64,000 bases of DNA, taken from contig JAUILL010000008.1 in the NCBI GenBank assembly GCA_030433335.1, positions 62,001 to 126,000 on the forward strand, in the 5' to 3' direction. The notes under the pieces were generated by a model that ran no database searches, was not told the origin of the DNA, and saw only the letters and a program-made list of their open reading frames with translations. Positions 17,915-28,415 of the stretch are shown in pieces (position 1 is the stretch's first letter; every line of letters starts with the position of its first letter). The DNA comes from Alphaproteobacteria bacterium. Its GTDB lineage: Bacteria > Pseudomonadota > Alphaproteobacteria > Rhodobacterales > Rhodobacteraceae. Both the position numbers and the translations under genes were made by a program.

Positions 17915-19246
17915 TCACGGGCAGAACAGGTCGTTCCCCAAGGCAAACACCATCAAAGACAGGATCAACGCGAGACCCGCTGCCATCAAAACACGCAGGA
18001 CCTTGTCGCTCGGGGGCTTTCCGGCGACCGCTTCGTAGGCAAAGAACACCAGATGGCCGCCGTCCAGAACCGGTACGGGAAACAGGTTCAGCAGGCCCAC
18101 GGCTGCCGAGAGCGATCCGATGAACCAGATAAAGTTCTGCGCACCCTGAGACGCCATGGCCCCCGACACTTCGGCAATCCCCACCGGACCCGACATGTTA
18201 CAGGTGCTGATGGCACCGGTAATCATATGCCATAGCCCAGAGACAGAGCCCGAAATCAGGAACCAAAGCTGGCTGACCCCAGAGGAAAGCGCCTCGCCGA
18301 CGCCAACAGATTCGGTCGCGGCTTCAAAGAACAGGCCGCCGACCACGCCGATCCGCCAGACCGTCTGGAAACCGCCATCTGCTGTGGGTTCATCCACCCT
18401 TTTGGCGCTCAGCAGGATATTCAGATCCTCGCCTGCGCGCCAAACGGACAGATCCAGAGGCGCACCCTCTGCAGCTTTGACCAGATCTACCAGTTCCTCG
18501 AAGGCATAAATTGATTGTCCGTCCACTGCCTTGATGACGTCGCCGGGACGAATACCGGCCTCATAAGCTGCAGACCGCGGCGCGACCTGATCTACCACCG
18601 GCGCGTAAGGGTTCGGCGCAATAGCGGTCGTCTCAACTCCATTGCGCTCGACCACGTATTGAAGGTCAGCTTCCTTGGGCAGTTCGCTGCGGATGGCCGA
18701 CAGGCCCTCTTCTGGAATGTCCAAACCCGCAATCGACAAAAGCGTATCGCCCGCTTCAAGCGTGACCGTGTAAGGCAACTCTTGCAGATCGCCGATCGCC
18801 AAGGGCTCTTTCGGACGTCCTTCGAAAAGGATGACCGCCGAGAAGATCAGGATCGAGAGAATGAAGTTGAACACGGGTCCGGCCGCCACAGTCGCAGCCC
18901 GCGCCCACAAAGGCGCGCCGTGCATGGTGTGACAGCGATCCGTTTCGCTCAGACCCTCAATCGCATCTGCGTCCTTGCCGCTGGCTGCGTCGCTGTCCCC
19001 AAGAAATTTCACATATCCGCCAAGAGGGAGCGCGGCGATCTGCCAGCGCGTGCCGTGACGATCGACCCGCGACACAAGCACCGGACCGAAGCCCAGCGAA
19101 AAGACTTCTGCTTTGATCCCGCTCCAACGACCGACGATGTAGTGGCCATATTCATGGACCGCGACGATGATGATAAGTGCGACCACAAACGAGATGATCG
19201 TGTACAGCAGGCCACCCAGATCAGGGGCCAAAGCGAGAATATCCAA
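17915..19246 (-). CDS. rseP: Site-2 intramembrane zinc metalloprotease RseP
   Basis: Inner-membrane protease that cuts anti-sigma factors and remnant signal peptides within the membrane. It has 443 residues. The zinc motif HEYGH is at 31-35 in the first membrane helix, and the second active-site motif LDGGH is near residue 397. Periplasmic PDZ segments lie between them (for example VAPRSAAYEAGIRPGDVIKAVDG). Four membrane helices are evident. It follows dxr by nine bases and is the last gene before the terminator. Confidence 0.93.
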   Translation of the reverse strand: MDILALAPDLGGLLYTIISFVVALIIIVAVHEYGHYIVGRWSGIKAEVFSLGFGPVLVSRVDRHGTRWQIAALPLGGYVKFLGDSDAASGKDADAIEGLSETDRCHTMHGAPLWARAATVAAGPVFNFILSILIFSAVILFEGRPKEPLAIGDLQELPYTVTLEAGDTLLSIAGLDIPEEGLSAIRSELPKEADLQYVVERNGVETTAIAPNPYAPVVDQVAPRSAAYEAGIRPGDVIKAVDGQSIYAFEELVDLVKAAEGAPLDLSVWRAGEDLNILLSAKRVDEPTADGGFQTVWRIGVVGGLFFEAATESVGVGEALSSGVSQLWFLISGSVSGLWHMITGAISTCNMSGPVGIAEVSGAMASQGAQNFIWFIGSLSAAVGLLNLFPVPVLDGGHLVFFAYEAVAGKPPSDKVLRVLMAAGLALILSLMVFALGNDLFCP

Positions 19247-19255
19247 AACTGCCTC

Positions 19256-20425
19256 TTACGTTACCAGGTCCATGGCGATCTGATCCGCCGCCTTACGGGC
19301 CAAATGGTCTAGTTCGACCACGTTATCAAGTATCACCGGCGACTGAAGGATATTCTGACGAGACAATGTTTCAAGCGCGCCGGCCACCAGATCCGCCATA
19401 TCTGTAAAGCGGATGCGCCCCGCAATGAAGTGATCCAGTGCTCTCTCTTTGGCACCATTCAGCACCGCACCGGAGAGTCCGCCTACCTCCATCACCTCGC
19501 GGGCGAGGCGCAATGCCGGGTAACGAATCTCGTCAGGGGCACGGAAGGTCATCCGGCCAATAGCCGCCAGATCGAGCCGCTCGACCGGCAAATGCGCGCG
19601 CTCGGGCCAGTTCAGCGCGTAGCCGATGGCATGGCGCATATCCGGCGCGCCGACGTGTGCCATCAGCGCGCCATCGTTGAACCCGACCAGCGCGTGGATC
19701 AAGGATTCAGGATGCACCAGCACTTCGATCATGTTTGGTTCGCAGCCAAAAAACTCTTTGGTTTCTATGACTTCAAGCGCTTTGTTAAACATGGACGCGG
19801 AGTCGATGGTGATCCGCTGCCCCATATCCCAGTTCGGGTGGGTCGAGGCTTGGGCGCAGGTCGCGTCGCGGAGATCTTCGATCGGCCAGTCGCGAAAGGC
19901 GCCGCCCGAAGCGGTAATGATAATCCGCTCAACCGCAGAGATTTCTTCGCCCACCAAACCCTGAAAGATCGCAGAGTGTTCGCTATCGACGGGCAGGATC
20001 GTCGCGCCGTGCTTCCGCGCGGTCTCCAGCAGCAGAGGCCCGGCCGTCACCAGCGACTCCTTGTTCGCCAGCGCCAGTGTCGTGCCTTGCTCCAACGCCT
20101 TGAGGCCTGGCGCCAGACCAGCCACCCCCACAATCGCGGACATGATCCAATCGGCGGGACGCGTCGCAGCCTCGACCAAGGCCGCCTGCCCAGCGGCGCA
20201 CTCGATCTCAGTGCCCTCCAATGCCACCCGCAGATCATCAAGCCTGTCGTGATAGGCGGTCACAACCAATTCGGGGCGGAACTTCAGCGCATCGCTGGCC
20301 AGTTGCGCAATGTTGGCACCACCGGTCAGCACGACCACTTGGAAATCGTCCATGCGGCGACCGATCAGATCCAGCGTGCTCTGCCCGATGGATCCTGTCG
20401 CGCCAAAAATGCTGATGCGTTTCAC
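19256..20425 (-). CDS. dxr: 1-deoxy-D-xylulose 5-phosphate reductoisomerase
   Basis: Second step of the MEP isoprenoid pathway, making MEP with NADPH. Its products feed undecaprenyl phosphate (uppS, next door) and quinones. It has 389 residues with the dinucleotide-binding motif GATGSIG at 8-14, the NKESLVTAG segment, the metal-binding PVDSEHSAIFQ region and the substrate loop TASGGAFRDW. Its start overlaps the cdsA stop by four bases. Confidence 0.95.
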   Translation of the reverse strand: MKRISIFGATGSIGQSTLDLIGRRMDDFQVVVLTGGANIAQLASDALKFRPELVVTAYHDRLDDLRVALEGTEIECAAGQAALVEAATRPADWIMSAIVGVAGLAPGLKALEQGTTLALANKESLVTAGPLLLETARKHGATILPVDSEHSAIFQGLVGEEISAVERIIITASGGAFRDWPIEDLRDATCAQASTHPNWDMGQRITIDSASMFNKALEVIETKEFFGCEPNMIEVLVHPESLIHALVGFNDGALMAHVGAPDMRHAIGYALNWPERAHLPVERLDLAAIGRMTFRAPDEIRYPALRLAREVMEVGGLSGAVLNGAKERALDHFIAGRIRFTDMADLVAGALETLSRQNILQSPVILDNVVELDHLARKAADQIAMDLVT

Positions 20426-21189
20426 AGCGCCCCCACAACGAATAGCGCGATCATGCAGGCGCCGACCAGACCGTCGAAGCGGTCCATGAAGCCCCCATGG
20501 CCGGGGATCAGGTTAGAACTGTCCTTGACCCCTGCCCTTCGCTTGAGCCAACTCTCGCCGATATCGCCAAGCTGCGCAGCGAAAGCCATCGCAGCGCTGA
20601 TCGGGATCAGGATCGGCCCTGCCCCCGTGGTCGCCGCAAAGAGCGCCCCTACGACGCCCGCCGCGGCCCAACCGCCAGCGGTGCCAGACCATGTTTTCTT
20701 GGGCGACAGGCGCGGCCAGAACTTTGGCCCACCAAAGGTTTTGCCCACGAAGTATCCCGCCACATCCGACGCAATCACAACGAAAAGCAACCAAAACACC
20801 CAGACAATCCCTGCGTCAGTGCGCAGAGACACCAGCACGTATCCGGCCAAAATGATCGCGCCCGCGGCAACCCCTATCGGGAAAGGCTTTTTGACGCCGC
20901 CAATGGTCGCCGCGATCATGCCCGCTACGACCGGCAGGATGGCGATGTTCGGAAGGACCGGCAAAAACCATGTCAGTGCAGCCGCCAGAACGCCAAGCAC
21001 TGCCGCCATTTTGTGATCGCGGGCTTTGCCCAGAAGACGCAGCTCATAGGTCATGCAGCCAACAGCAAACGCGATCAGAGCCGAGTACCAGAGTCCGCCG
21101 AACCACACGCAGGCCAGACCGACCACAAGCATGACAATCGCGGAGCCTGCACGCGGGATCAGATCAGCCCATTTCGCGGCGCTGCTCAT
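20422..21189 (-). CDS. cdsA: Phosphatidate cytidylyltransferase
   Basis: Integral inner-membrane enzyme that makes CDP-diacylglycerol from phosphatidate and CTP, the branch point for all phospholipids. With the start at 21189 (MSSAAKWADL) it has 255 residues. About seven hydrophobic helices precede the CTP-transferase signature near the C-terminus (KRRAGVKDSSNLIPGHGGFM). The start overlaps the uppS stop as ATGA. A longer upstream frame would lie inside uppS and is rejected. Confidence 0.92.
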   Translation of the reverse strand: MSSAAKWADLIPRAGSAIVMLVVGLACVWFGGLWYSALIAFAVGCMTYELRLLGKARDHKMAAVLGVLAAALTWFLPVLPNIAILPVVAGMIAATIGGVKKPFPIGVAAGAIILAGYVLVSLRTDAGIVWVFWLLFVVIASDVAGYFVGKTFGGPKFWPRLSPKKTWSGTAGGWAAAGVVGALFAATTGAGPILIPISAAMAFAAQLGDIGESWLKRRAGVKDSSNLIPGHGGFMDRFDGLVGACMIALFVVGAL

Positions 21190-21911
21190 ACCTTCACACC
21201 GCCATAGCGACGGTCGCGCTTGCAATAGCCCGCGATGACTTTGGCGAAAACATCGCGTGAAAAGTCGGGCCACATGGTGTCGATAAATTCATATTCCGCG
21301 TAGGCCGATTGCCAGAGCAGGAAGTTCGAAATCCGCGCTTCGCCGCTGGTGCGGATCACCAGATCAGGATCGGGCAGCACATGGGTATCGAGATATCGGG
21401 CCAAAGTCTCGCCATCGACAGTCTCGGGATCGACTTGGCCAGCGGCCACATCCTGCGCCAAGCGTTTGGTCGCACGGGCAACCTCGTCTCGGCCGCCATA
21501 GTTCAGGGCGATGGTCAGATGCACACGATCGTTGGTCTCGGTCAACTGCTCCAGCTCGTCCATCAGGCTCTGAAGCTTGTGATCCAGACGCACGCGATCT
21601 CCGATAAAGCGCACACGTACGCCCTCGTCCTTCAGCGCGCGGGCTTCTTTGGTGATGTAGCGGCGGAACAGGCTCATCAAGCCCGCCACCTCGACCTGAG
21701 TGCGCTTCCAGTTCTCGGTCGAGAAGGCAAAAATGGTCAGATATTTCACCCCGAGATCGGGGCATGCCTCGACCACTTCGCGGACACGGCGTGCGCCCGC
21801 GTGGTGCCCGAAGAGCCGCGGCTTCCCACGGCTCTGGGCCCAGCGACCGTTGCCATCCATGATGATGGCAACGTGCTCTGGTGCGTTCTTAGCGTTAGAA
21901 TCGAGCGCCAT
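21186..21911 (-). CDS. uppS: Undecaprenyl diphosphate synthase (cis-prenyltransferase)
   Basis: Condenses farnesyl diphosphate with isopentenyl units to the C55 carrier lipid of peptidoglycan and polysaccharide synthesis. It has 241 residues. The catalytic Asp lies in AIIMDGNGRWAQ (about 15-26), followed by GHHAGARRV, FAFSTENWKR and the C-terminal RTSGEARISNFLLWQSAY substrate-binding block. It follows frr by 24 bases and overlaps cdsA. Confidence 0.95.
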   Translation of the reverse strand: MALDSNAKNAPEHVAIIMDGNGRWAQSRGKPRLFGHHAGARRVREVVEACPDLGVKYLTIFAFSTENWKRTQVEVAGLMSLFRRYITKEARALKDEGVRVRFIGDRVRLDHKLQSLMDELEQLTETNDRVHLTIALNYGGRDEVARATKRLAQDVAAGQVDPETVDGETLARYLDTHVLPDPDLVIRTSGEARISNFLLWQSAYAEYEFIDTMWPDFSRDVFAKVIAGYCKRDRRYGGVKV

Positions 21912-21935
21912 AACGCACCCCCCTTACAATCGTAC

Positions 21936-22499
21936 TCAGACCTGCATGATCTCTTCTTGCTTGGCCTCCAAGGCCGCATCGACGGCCTTGATATACTTGT
22001 CGGTCAAATCCTGAACTTCGGATTCCCAATACTTGGCATCATCTTCCGAAATGCTGCTCTTGGCTTTCTTGATCTGATCCATACCATCGCGGCGCACGTT
22101 GCGCACAGCAACACGAGCGTGCTCGGCATACTGGGCAGCGACGCGGCCCAACTCTTTGCGGCGCTCTTCGTTCAACTCGGGGATCGGGAGCATGATGATC
22201 GTGCCGTTGGTCTGCGGGTTGATTCCCAGACCGCTTTCACGGATCGCCTTCTCGACGACGCCAACCATGCCCTTGTCCCAAACGTTGATGGTGACCATGC
22301 GGGGCTCGGGGACATTGACGGTGCCAACCTGGTTGATCGGAGTGCGCTGACCGTAAGCCTCGACCATGATCGGTTCCAGCATGGCACCCGACGCACGACC
22401 AGTCCGCAGCGATGCAAATTCGGTACGCAGCGCGCCCATTGCACCATCCATGCGGCGTGTCAGATCGTCCACGTCCAGTTCAAACTCTTCATCAGCCAT
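21936..22499 (-). CDS. frr: Ribosome recycling factor
   Basis: Works with EF-G to split post-termination ribosomes. It has 187 residues in the usual three-helix bundle with a beta domain, containing [20 protein letters not shown] and [16 protein letters not shown]. It sits between pyrH (84-base gap) and uppS, the common bacterial order. Confidence 0.95.
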   Translation of the reverse strand: MADEEFELDVDDLTRRMDGAMGALRTEFASLRTGRASGAMLEPIMVEAYGQRTPINQVGTVNVPEPRMVTINVWDKGMVGVVEKAIRESGLGINPQTNGTIIMLPIPELNEERRKELGRVAAQYAEHARVAVRNVRRDGMDQIKKAKSSISEDDAKYWESEVQDLTDKYIKAVDAALEAKQEEIMQV

Positions 22500-22583
22500 T
22501 GTGTGCTCTTTCCTGATTGGGGCGTGCTGCGTGGCGTCGCCCTGTCTTGGTTTATGCAGCGATGGGCCAGCGCCCGCGCTGTC

Positions 22584-23318
22584 TTATGAGTGGACCGAGG
22601 TGTAGGTGCCCTGACCTGCAAGGATACCCCGGAAGCCGCCGGGTTCGTCCAGCGAGAATACGATGATCGGCAGATTGTTATCACGGGCCAGAGCGATCGC
22701 GCTGGCATCCATGACACCCAGATGCTGCGCCAGAACCTCGTCATAGGTCACAGAATCATACCGCTTCGCATCGTCGTGCTTTTTGGGGTCTTTGTCGTAG
22801 ACGCCATCGACCTTGGTGCCTTTGAAGATCGCCTCACAGGCCATCTCGTTGGCACGCAGGGTCGCTGCGGTGTCGGTGGTAAAGTACGGGTTGCCGGTGC
22901 CCGCAGCAAAAATACAAACGCGCTTCTTCTCGAGGTGGCGAACCGCACGACGACGGATGTAGGGTTCTGCCACTTCGTCCATGCGGATCGCACTGATCAC
23001 ACGGGTGAATACGCCCAACTCTTCCAAAGCGGACTGCATAGCAAGGGCGTTCATGATTGTCGCAAGCATACCCATGTAGTCTGCGGTGGTGCGCTCCATG
23101 CCCTGCGCCGAGCCGGACAGACCACGGAAAATGTTGCCGCCGCCGATGACCATACAAATCTCGACACCAAGATCGTGTACCGATTTGACCTCGCGGGCGA
23201 TGCGCTGAACGGTCGGGGGATGCAGACCAAAGCCCTGATCGCCCATCAAGGCCTCACCAGAAATCTTCAGCAGAACGCGTTTAAACTTGGGCTGTAGGCT
23301 GTCGGGCGTATTATCCAT
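22584..23318 (-). CDS. pyrH: UMP kinase
   Basis: Hexameric kinase that phosphorylates UMP to UDP, feeding RNA, CTP (used by CdsA) and UDP-sugars (used by LpxA). It has 244 residues of the amino-acid-kinase fold. [14 protein letters not shown] is near residue 16, the IGGGNIFRG loop near 58 and the ATP-site segment [15 protein letters not shown] near 137. It is the first gene of the minus-strand envelope cluster. The gap to divergent miaA is only 39 bases, so their promoters must be compact or overlap coding sequence. Confidence 0.95.
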   Translation of the reverse strand: MDNTPDSLQPKFKRVLLKISGEALMGDQGFGLHPPTVQRIAREVKSVHDLGVEICMVIGGGNIFRGLSGSAQGMERTTADYMGMLATIMNALAMQSALEELGVFTRVISAIRMDEVAEPYIRRRAVRHLEKKRVCIFAAGTGNPYFTTDTAATLRANEMACEAIFKGTKVDGVYDKDPKKHDDAKRYDSVTYDEVLAQHLGVMDASAIALARDNNLPIIVFSLDEPGGFRGILAGQGTYTSVHS

Positions 23319-23357
23319 CGAAGATCCTCGGAGCGATGTCTTTCAGTCGGGCGCAAA

Positions 23358-24314
23358 ATGTCGGAAAACGCGCACGGGATCAATGCAGAACCCAAGACAT
23401 CACAAATTCGGAGTGCCCTCTTGCCCGATGCACTGAACAGCTTTGATATCTCGACCATCGCGCCAGACCAGCCGGTGCTGATCGCCGGACCAACGGCCAG
23501 TGGAAAATCCGCGTTGGCATTGCGGATCGCTGAGTCTCAGGATGGTATCATTGTAAACGCGGATGCATTGCAAGTTTTTGCCGGCTGGCGCGTACTCACT
23601 GCACGCCCTGACGATCACGATCTGGCAGTGGCTCCCCACCATCTCTACGGCCACGTGCCCCTAGAGGCCGACTACTCCGTCGGACACTGGCTGCGCGATG
23701 TCACGCCCTATTTGGAAAATGGCCCCCGTCCCATCATCGTCGGAGGCACAGGGCTCTACTTTACTGCGCTGACCGAGGGGCTCGCCGACATTCCCGCGAC
23801 GCCCCCTGACATCCGGCAGTTGGCCGACGAACGCGTCCGTACCGAGGGCTTCGAAGCACTGCTCGCAGAGCTTGATCCGAAAAGTGCCTCGCGGCTGGAT
23901 CAGCAAAACCCGATGCGCGTCCAAAGGGCCTGGGAAGTGCTCCAAGCCACGGGCAAGGGTATTGCAGACTGGCAGGACGACACGCCCGCCCCCCTGCTGC
24001 CTCTGGCAAAATGTAAGCCGATTGCCCTGATGCCCGACCGCGACTGGCTGAATCACCGGATCGCAAAACGCTTTGATCTGATGCTCGAACAGGGCGCTTT
24101 GGACGAAGCGCGCAAGATTTCGCCGATTTGGGACCCGAACTGGCAATCTTCGAAGGCGATCGGTGCAAAAGAATTAATCGCCTATGTCAACGGGGGGATT
24201 CCCCTAGAAACCGCGCGAAATGAAGCTGTTATATCCAGCCGGCAATACGCCAAACGCCAAAGAAGCTGGCTGCGGAGCAAGATGTCAAACTGGCTTAGAC
24301 TTGATCTAGACTAA
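23358..24314 (+). CDS. miaA: tRNA dimethylallyltransferase
   Basis: Adds the isopentenyl group to A37 of tRNAs that read UNN codons. It has 318 residues from the ATG at 23358. P-loop GPTASGKS is at 44-51, and the [10 protein letters not shown] and [11 protein letters not shown] motifs and a C-terminal [11 protein letters not shown] block follow. The N-terminal 35 residues are not typical and the ATG has a weak ribosome-binding site. A TTG near 23420 could be the real start and would leave more room for the pyrH promoter. Confidence 0.92.
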   Translation: MSENAHGINAEPKTSQIRSALLPDALNSFDISTIAPDQPVLIAGPTASGKSALALRIAESQDGIIVNADALQVFAGWRVLTARPDDHDLAVAPHHLYGHVPLEADYSVGHWLRDVTPYLENGPRPIIVGGTGLYFTALTEGLADIPATPPDIRQLADERVRTEGFEALLAELDPKSASRLDQQNPMRVQRAWEVLQATGKGIADWQDDTPAPLLPLAKCKPIALMPDRDWLNHRIAKRFDLMLEQGALDEARKISPIWDPNWQSSKAIGAKELIAYVNGGIPLETARNEAVISSRQYAKRQRSWLRSKMSNWLRLDLD

Positions 24315-24380
24315 AGTTGGTTCTCTACTGTCCGAGTAGGTTGAACAACAACCCCTTTGGCTACTTACAGATCGCACAAC

Positions 24381-25232
24381 ATGAACCACGCGCTAATCAT
24401 CAATCCGACCGAAACCGGACAATGGCCTCTGCGGGACGGCAACACGCCCGTACGCTTCCAGTCTCTGAGCCAGTTTTTCAACGGACCGGCGTGGAAACGA
24501 AGTGCGATGCATGGATACAAAGATCACCTGCTGATCTGGGTCACCCGTGGTCAGGGGCGCATGGTGCTAGGCGGTGCTCGTAGCGGGTACACCAGCCATA
24601 ACGCGATCTTTGTGCCCGCCGGTACGATGCTCAAGTTCGAGTGCGGGTCGCAATGCTACGGCACCGTGATGCGGATTTCGTCTTCTTTGATTGTGGGCCT
24701 GCCACAAAAGGCGTTGCACCTGCGCGTGCGAAATGGGGCCGATCAGTGCGAATTGACCGGTCATCTCGAGGTTCTTCAGCAAGAGCTTGAAAGCCAGCGT
24801 GCACGGTCAGAGCGGGCCGCCATCTGCCTCTTGGGCCTCGTGTCCGTCTGGCTAGAGCGCCAGTGCGCAGAAGGCGCTCTTGGCTCAGCACCCCGGAATC
24901 GCGAGGCCGCGGCAACGGTGAGCGCATTCACGAGCCTGATCGAGGCCAACTACGCCTCTGGTCGCAAAATCGATGATTATGCAAAAGAATTGGATCGTAC
25001 CCCGGTGGAATTGAACCGCTTTTGCAAAGAGATGTGTGACCTCTCGGCGGAAGACATCCTGAACCAACGCATTCACTACGCCGCTCAGGAGGCACTTGCC
25101 AATAGCTCAGCCAGCTTCCAACAAGTCGCCAAGGATCTTGGGTTCAGCTCCCCTGCATATTTCACGCAGAACTTCGAGGACGTGACCGGCGAATCGCCCG
25201 AAAGCTTCCGCGCTCGCGCTTCGGCGGCCTGA
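24381..25232 (+). CDS. AraC-type transcriptional regulator
   Basis: A 283-residue protein with an N-terminal cupin-like sensing domain (WVTRGQGRMVLGGARSGYTSHNAIFVPAG region) and a C-terminal double helix-turn-helix of the AraC/XylS type. The second helix-turn-helix is conserved (FQQVAKDLGFSSPAYFTQNFEDVTGESPESFR). The first is less canonical. The frame opens with a TTG at 24357, but the ATG at 24381 is preferred. A short inverted repeat (GGTTG-AACAA-CAACC, 24339-24353) lies upstream and could be self-regulatory. The neighbouring solute-binding protein gene is a likely target. The inducer is unknown. Confidence 0.85.
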   Translation: MNHALIINPTETGQWPLRDGNTPVRFQSLSQFFNGPAWKRSAMHGYKDHLLIWVTRGQGRMVLGGARSGYTSHNAIFVPAGTMLKFECGSQCYGTVMRISSSLIVGLPQKALHLRVRNGADQCELTGHLEVLQQELESQRARSERAAICLLGLVSVWLERQCAEGALGSAPRNREAAATVSAFTSLIEANYASGRKIDDYAKELDRTPVELNRFCKEMCDLSAEDILNQRIHYAAQEALANSSASFQQVAKDLGFSSPAYFTQNFEDVTGESPESFRARASAA

Positions 25233-25258
25233 TCCACAACACACACCGGTGATTTTGC

Positions 25259-25286
25259 AACGGAGCGGTTGACCCGCTCCGTTTTT
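25259..25286 (+). terminator. Terminator after the AraC-type gene
   Basis: A 10-bp stem AACGGAGCGG / CCGCTCCGTT with a five-base loop, followed by TTTTC. It separates the regulator from the solute-binding protein gene, which therefore needs its own promoter or read-through. Confidence 0.8.
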
Positions 25287-25358
25287 CTGTGCGCAATCAG
25301 AAGGAAAGGATGCAGGACACGGCACGCGCCGCCCTGCGCCCGTCGCAAAGAGGCAAAT

Positions 25359-27041
25359 ATGACGCGCAAAACCCTCACCGATGCTCCGATGCACCCCGCG
25401 ATTGTAGGCTTGCGCCAACAGTTGGACCGAGGGCAGCTGAGCCGGAGAGAATTTCTGGCATATGCAACTAGCCTCGGCGCGACGTCTGCGGCAGCGCTGG
25501 GAATGGCGGGAGTGCCCCAAGTCGCATCTGCTCAGGAACCGGCCCCCCTGCTGGAAACCGAAGTCCTGAATTGCCAGATGCGAGTCCTGTCTTTCACCGA
25601 CCCGCGTCTCATGGATTGGCCCGAGCAAGGCAATATTGCACGAGGGCTTTGCGAAAATCTGGTACGCTGGCGGACAGATCACACCTTTGAACCGTGGTTA
25701 CTCGAGGCGTGGGAAGTCTCTGAAGATGCTCGAACTTACACACTGATCCTTCGAGATGGCGTAACTTGGTCAAACGGTGATCCCGTGACCGCCTCGGATA
25801 TCGCTTACAATTTTACCCGTTGGTGCAATCGCGGCGTGAGCGGTAACTCTATGGCCAACCGAATGAGCGCCCTAATCGACAATAGTACAGGGCAGCTCGC
25901 GGACACAGCCATTGAGATCGTGGACAATCGCACGATCCGTTTGTCATTGTCTCGACCGGACGTCGCGCTGATTGCGAGTCTGTCGGACTACCCTGCATTG
26001 GTCGTCCATCCGACCTTTGACGAAAGCGGTGCGGACCTTTTGGCCAATCCGATCGGCACGGGGCCTTACATGATCGACTCCCTTGTCGAAGGCACCCGCG
26101 CTGTATTGACCCGACGCGAGGATTGGTGGGGCGGCACCCCTGCCCTTGCACAAATCACCTATCTGGATCTTGGCACCGATCCCGCTGTCTTTGCCCGTGC
26201 GTTTCAAGACGACACCATCGATATGGTGCACGAAACCAGCGCGACCTATATCGAGACCTTCGACGTCATGGATTTGTTCCGGTCCGAGGTCGACACCTCT
26301 GCAACCTTGGTTTGTCGCGCCAACCGCAATTACGAACAGGATGGCGTCAAGATTTTTGCTGACCCCCGCGTGCGTCGTGCCTTGGCTGCCGCCGTCGACA
26401 ATCGGATCGTTTTAGAACTGGGCTACGCCAATCACGGGCACGTCGCAGAGAACCATCCGGTCGCCCCGCGCCACCCTGAATACGTGGCCAAACCAATCCC
26501 AGAAAGAGACGCAAAAGCCGCCCGCGCTCTCATGGCAGCCTCCGGTCAATGGGCGACCGCGTTCGAGTTGGTAACCGTTGACGACGACTGGAGCGCCGCC
26601 TCGGGGGATGCACTCGCGGTGCAAATGCGGGATGCAGACCTCAAGGTGTCGCGCCGCCGGATGCATGGTCAAGAGTTTCGCAGCCGCTGGAAAGAGCATG
26701 GTCTGTCCTGCACCCAGTGGAACGCGCGCCCTCTTGCCGTTCAAATCCTCAATCTAGCTTACAAATCAGATTCGGTTTGGAACGAGTGTGGGATCGCTAA
26801 CACAGAGCTTGATGGGCTGATCGAAGAGGCGTCTGGCCTCACGAACATCGAATCGCGACGCTTGGTCATTAGCCGGATCGAAGACATCCTGATCGAGGAT
26901 GGCGCAGTGATCCTACCTTATTGGCGTCGGCTCTACCGTCACATGCGCCGAGGAATCGGTGGCACTGTCATGCACCAAGCCCTCGAGCATCATCACGATC
27001 TGTGGTTTAGAACCGCGCTTCCGGTTACTGCCCCAGAATAG
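25359..27041 (+). CDS. Tat-exported peptide/nickel-type ABC substrate-binding protein
   Basis: Family 5 solute-binding protein (DppA/OppA/NikA class), 560 residues from the start at 25359, which has an AGAGG ribosome-binding site. The N-terminus carries a twin-arginine signal ([10 protein letters not shown], then a hydrophobic run ending VASAQ) preceded by about 35 extra residues. The mature part shows the family landmarks: a NLVRW segment, [17 protein letters not shown], a [10 protein letters not shown] turn and [13 protein letters not shown]. No permease or ATPase gene is adjacent, so it is an orphan binding protein. Its last 17 bases overlap the 3' end of the convergent lytic transglycosylase gene. 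Confidence 0.88.
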   Translation: MTRKTLTDAPMHPAIVGLRQQLDRGQLSRREFLAYATSLGATSAAALGMAGVPQVASAQEPAPLLETEVLNCQMRVLSFTDPRLMDWPEQGNIARGLCENLVRWRTDHTFEPWLLEAWEVSEDARTYTLILRDGVTWSNGDPVTASDIAYNFTRWCNRGVSGNSMANRMSALIDNSTGQLADTAIEIVDNRTIRLSLSRPDVALIASLSDYPALVVHPTFDESGADLLANPIGTGPYMIDSLVEGTRAVLTRREDWWGGTPALAQITYLDLGTDPAVFARAFQDDTIDMVHETSATYIETFDVMDLFRSEVDTSATLVCRANRNYEQDGVKIFADPRVRRALAAAVDNRIVLELGYANHGHVAENHPVAPRHPEYVAKPIPERDAKAARALMAASGQWATAFELVTVDDDWSAASGDALAVQMRDADLKVSRRRMHGQEFRSRWKEHGLSCTQWNARPLAVQILNLAYKSDSVWNECGIANTELDGLIEEASGLTNIESRRLVISRIEDILIEDGAVILPYWRRLYRHMRRGIGGTVMHQALEHHHDLWFRTALPVTAPE

Positions 27042-27633
27042 CCGCGACATAGGCGCGGGTCTCTTTGTACGGAGGGACGCCGTTGTGCTTTTTCACGGCC
27101 TGCGGGCCCGCGTTGTACGCCGCGAGGGCCAGTTTCCAATCACGGAACTCTTCGTATTGCGTGGCCAAATAACGCGCGCCCCCCTCGAGGTTCTGCGCGG
27201 GATCATGCGGGTCCACGCCAAGCAGTCGCGCCGTTCCCGGCATCAACTGGGCAAGGCCCAAAGCGCCTTTGTGCGACTTCGCCCCCGCGTTCCAACCGGA
27301 TTCGCGCTGCACGAGACGGGCGAACAAATCTTCGGGAATCCCATGTTTGCGCGCAGCATCCTTGGCCATCGCCAGATAGGGTCCGCTATACCGCCCGCGA
27401 TACTTCGGGCTGGCGTATTTGGTCGGTGTTATAACAGACGGCGGCATCAACTTGATCGACGCTGCGTATTGCGTCGCGGCACGCCCGTCGAGCACCGCAG
27501 TCTGTGTGCGGAACGCGGCCATCCGTGCACGGGAACCCGCAGTATCAGCCAGAGCAAATTCAGCCAAAGATGTGATCGAAATCGAAAAAACAAATGCAGT
27601 CGTCGCGAAGGTCCGGATCGTAGAATGACGCAT
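27025..27633 (-). CDS. SLT-type lytic transglycosylase
   Basis: Periplasmic muramidase that cleaves the MurNAc-GlcNAc bond to give 1,6-anhydro products, which NagZ (in this window) later helps recycle. The start at 27633 (MRHSTIRTF) has a GAGGGG ribosome-binding site and a signal peptide ending near ALA. The protein has 202 residues. The catalytic Glu lies in VQRESGWN, and [27 protein letters not shown] and [10 protein letters not shown] are the standard SLT motifs. Confidence 0.92.
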   Translation of the reverse strand: MRHSTIRTFATTAFVFSISITSLAEFALADTAGSRARMAAFRTQTAVLDGRAATQYAASIKLMPPSVITPTKYASPKYRGRYSGPYLAMAKDAARKHGIPEDLFARLVQRESGWNAGAKSHKGALGLAQLMPGTARLLGVDPHDPAQNLEGGARYLATQYEEFRDWKLALAAYNAGPQAVKKHNGVPPYKETRAYVAAILGQ

Positions 27634-27779
27634 GGACAGCCCCTCGTTGAAAAAACTTAGGGGACCATAGACAAATCTGCCGATTTTTCCAAGCGGCACG
27701 GGATCGGGGTTTTTGAAGGACACGGGTTTGTGTAAGCCTGCCCTGAACACGACGGAACAAGGATTCGAAAGGGACCACT

Positions 27780-28292
27780 ATGGCCGGATCGGTAAACAAG
27801 GTTATTCTGGTAGGTAATCTGGGACGCGACCCCGAAGTTCGCAGCTTCCAGAACGGCGGCAAAGTGGCCAACCTGCGCATCGCGACCTCGGAAACATGGC
27901 GGGACCGCAACTCGGGCGAGCGCAAGGAGCGCACCGAATGGCACACCGTCGCGATCTTCTCGGAGCCGCTGGTGAAGCTGGCCGAGCAGTATCTGCGCAA
28001 GGGCTCGAAGGTCTATATCGAAGGTCAACTTGAGACCCGCAAATGGCAGGACCAGTCCGGTCAGGACCGCTACTCGACCGAAGTCGTTCTGCGCCCCTAC
28101 CGCGGCGAACTGACCATGCTGGACGGCCGCAATGACGGTGGACAAGGCGGCGGTGGCGGCAGCTACGGTGGCGGTCAGGGCGGCGGCTATGGCGGTGGCT
28201 ACGACGACCGTGGACCCTCGGACGGCGGTGGCTACGGCGGCGGTCAGGGTGGCGGCGGCGGCCGTGATCTGGACGACGAAATTCCGTTCTGA
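27780..28292 (+). CDS. ssb: Single-stranded DNA-binding protein
   Basis: Tetrameric OB-fold protein that coats ssDNA in replication, repair and recombination. It has 170 residues. The OB domain (1-110) begins [22 protein letters not shown] long glycine-rich linker with repeated [10 protein letters not shown] units precedes the acidic tip DLDDEIPF, which docks partner proteins. The ribosome-binding site is AAGGGA. A GAAC-N6-GAAC pair just upstream is one base short of an SOS box. Confidence 0.96.
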   Translation: MAGSVNKVILVGNLGRDPEVRSFQNGGKVANLRIATSETWRDRNSGERKERTEWHTVAIFSEPLVKLAEQYLRKGSKVYIEGQLETRKWQDQSGQDRYSTEVVLRPYRGELTMLDGRNDGGQGGGGGSYGGGQGGGYGGGYDDRGPSDGGGYGGGQGGGGGRDLDDEIPF

Positions 28293-28303
28293 TTGGAACG
28301 TGT

Positions 28304-28329
28304 GGGGGCCTTCGGGCCCCTTTCTTTTT
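28304..28329 (+). terminator. Terminator after ssb
   Basis: Stem GGGGCC / GGCCCC around a stable TTCG tetraloop, followed by TTTCTTTTT. It lies 12 bases after the ssb stop. Confidence 0.85.
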
Positions 28330-28415
28330 GCTTTGGTCTCGTGGCGGTTGTGGTGCCGTGAGTATTTGGACAAAGCAGAAAGCAGAAGGCCCGCGATGAT
28401 GGCTGGCTTTGGTGT

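Noticed and set aside
27755..27768. GAAC-ACGACG-GAAC upstream of ssb, resembling an SOS box
   Set aside because: The spacer is six bases, while the alphaproteobacterial box needs seven. It remains a near miss.
28150..28262. Direct repeats in the ssb 3' half
   Set aside because: They encode the glycine-rich linker usual in SSB and are not an independent repeat element.
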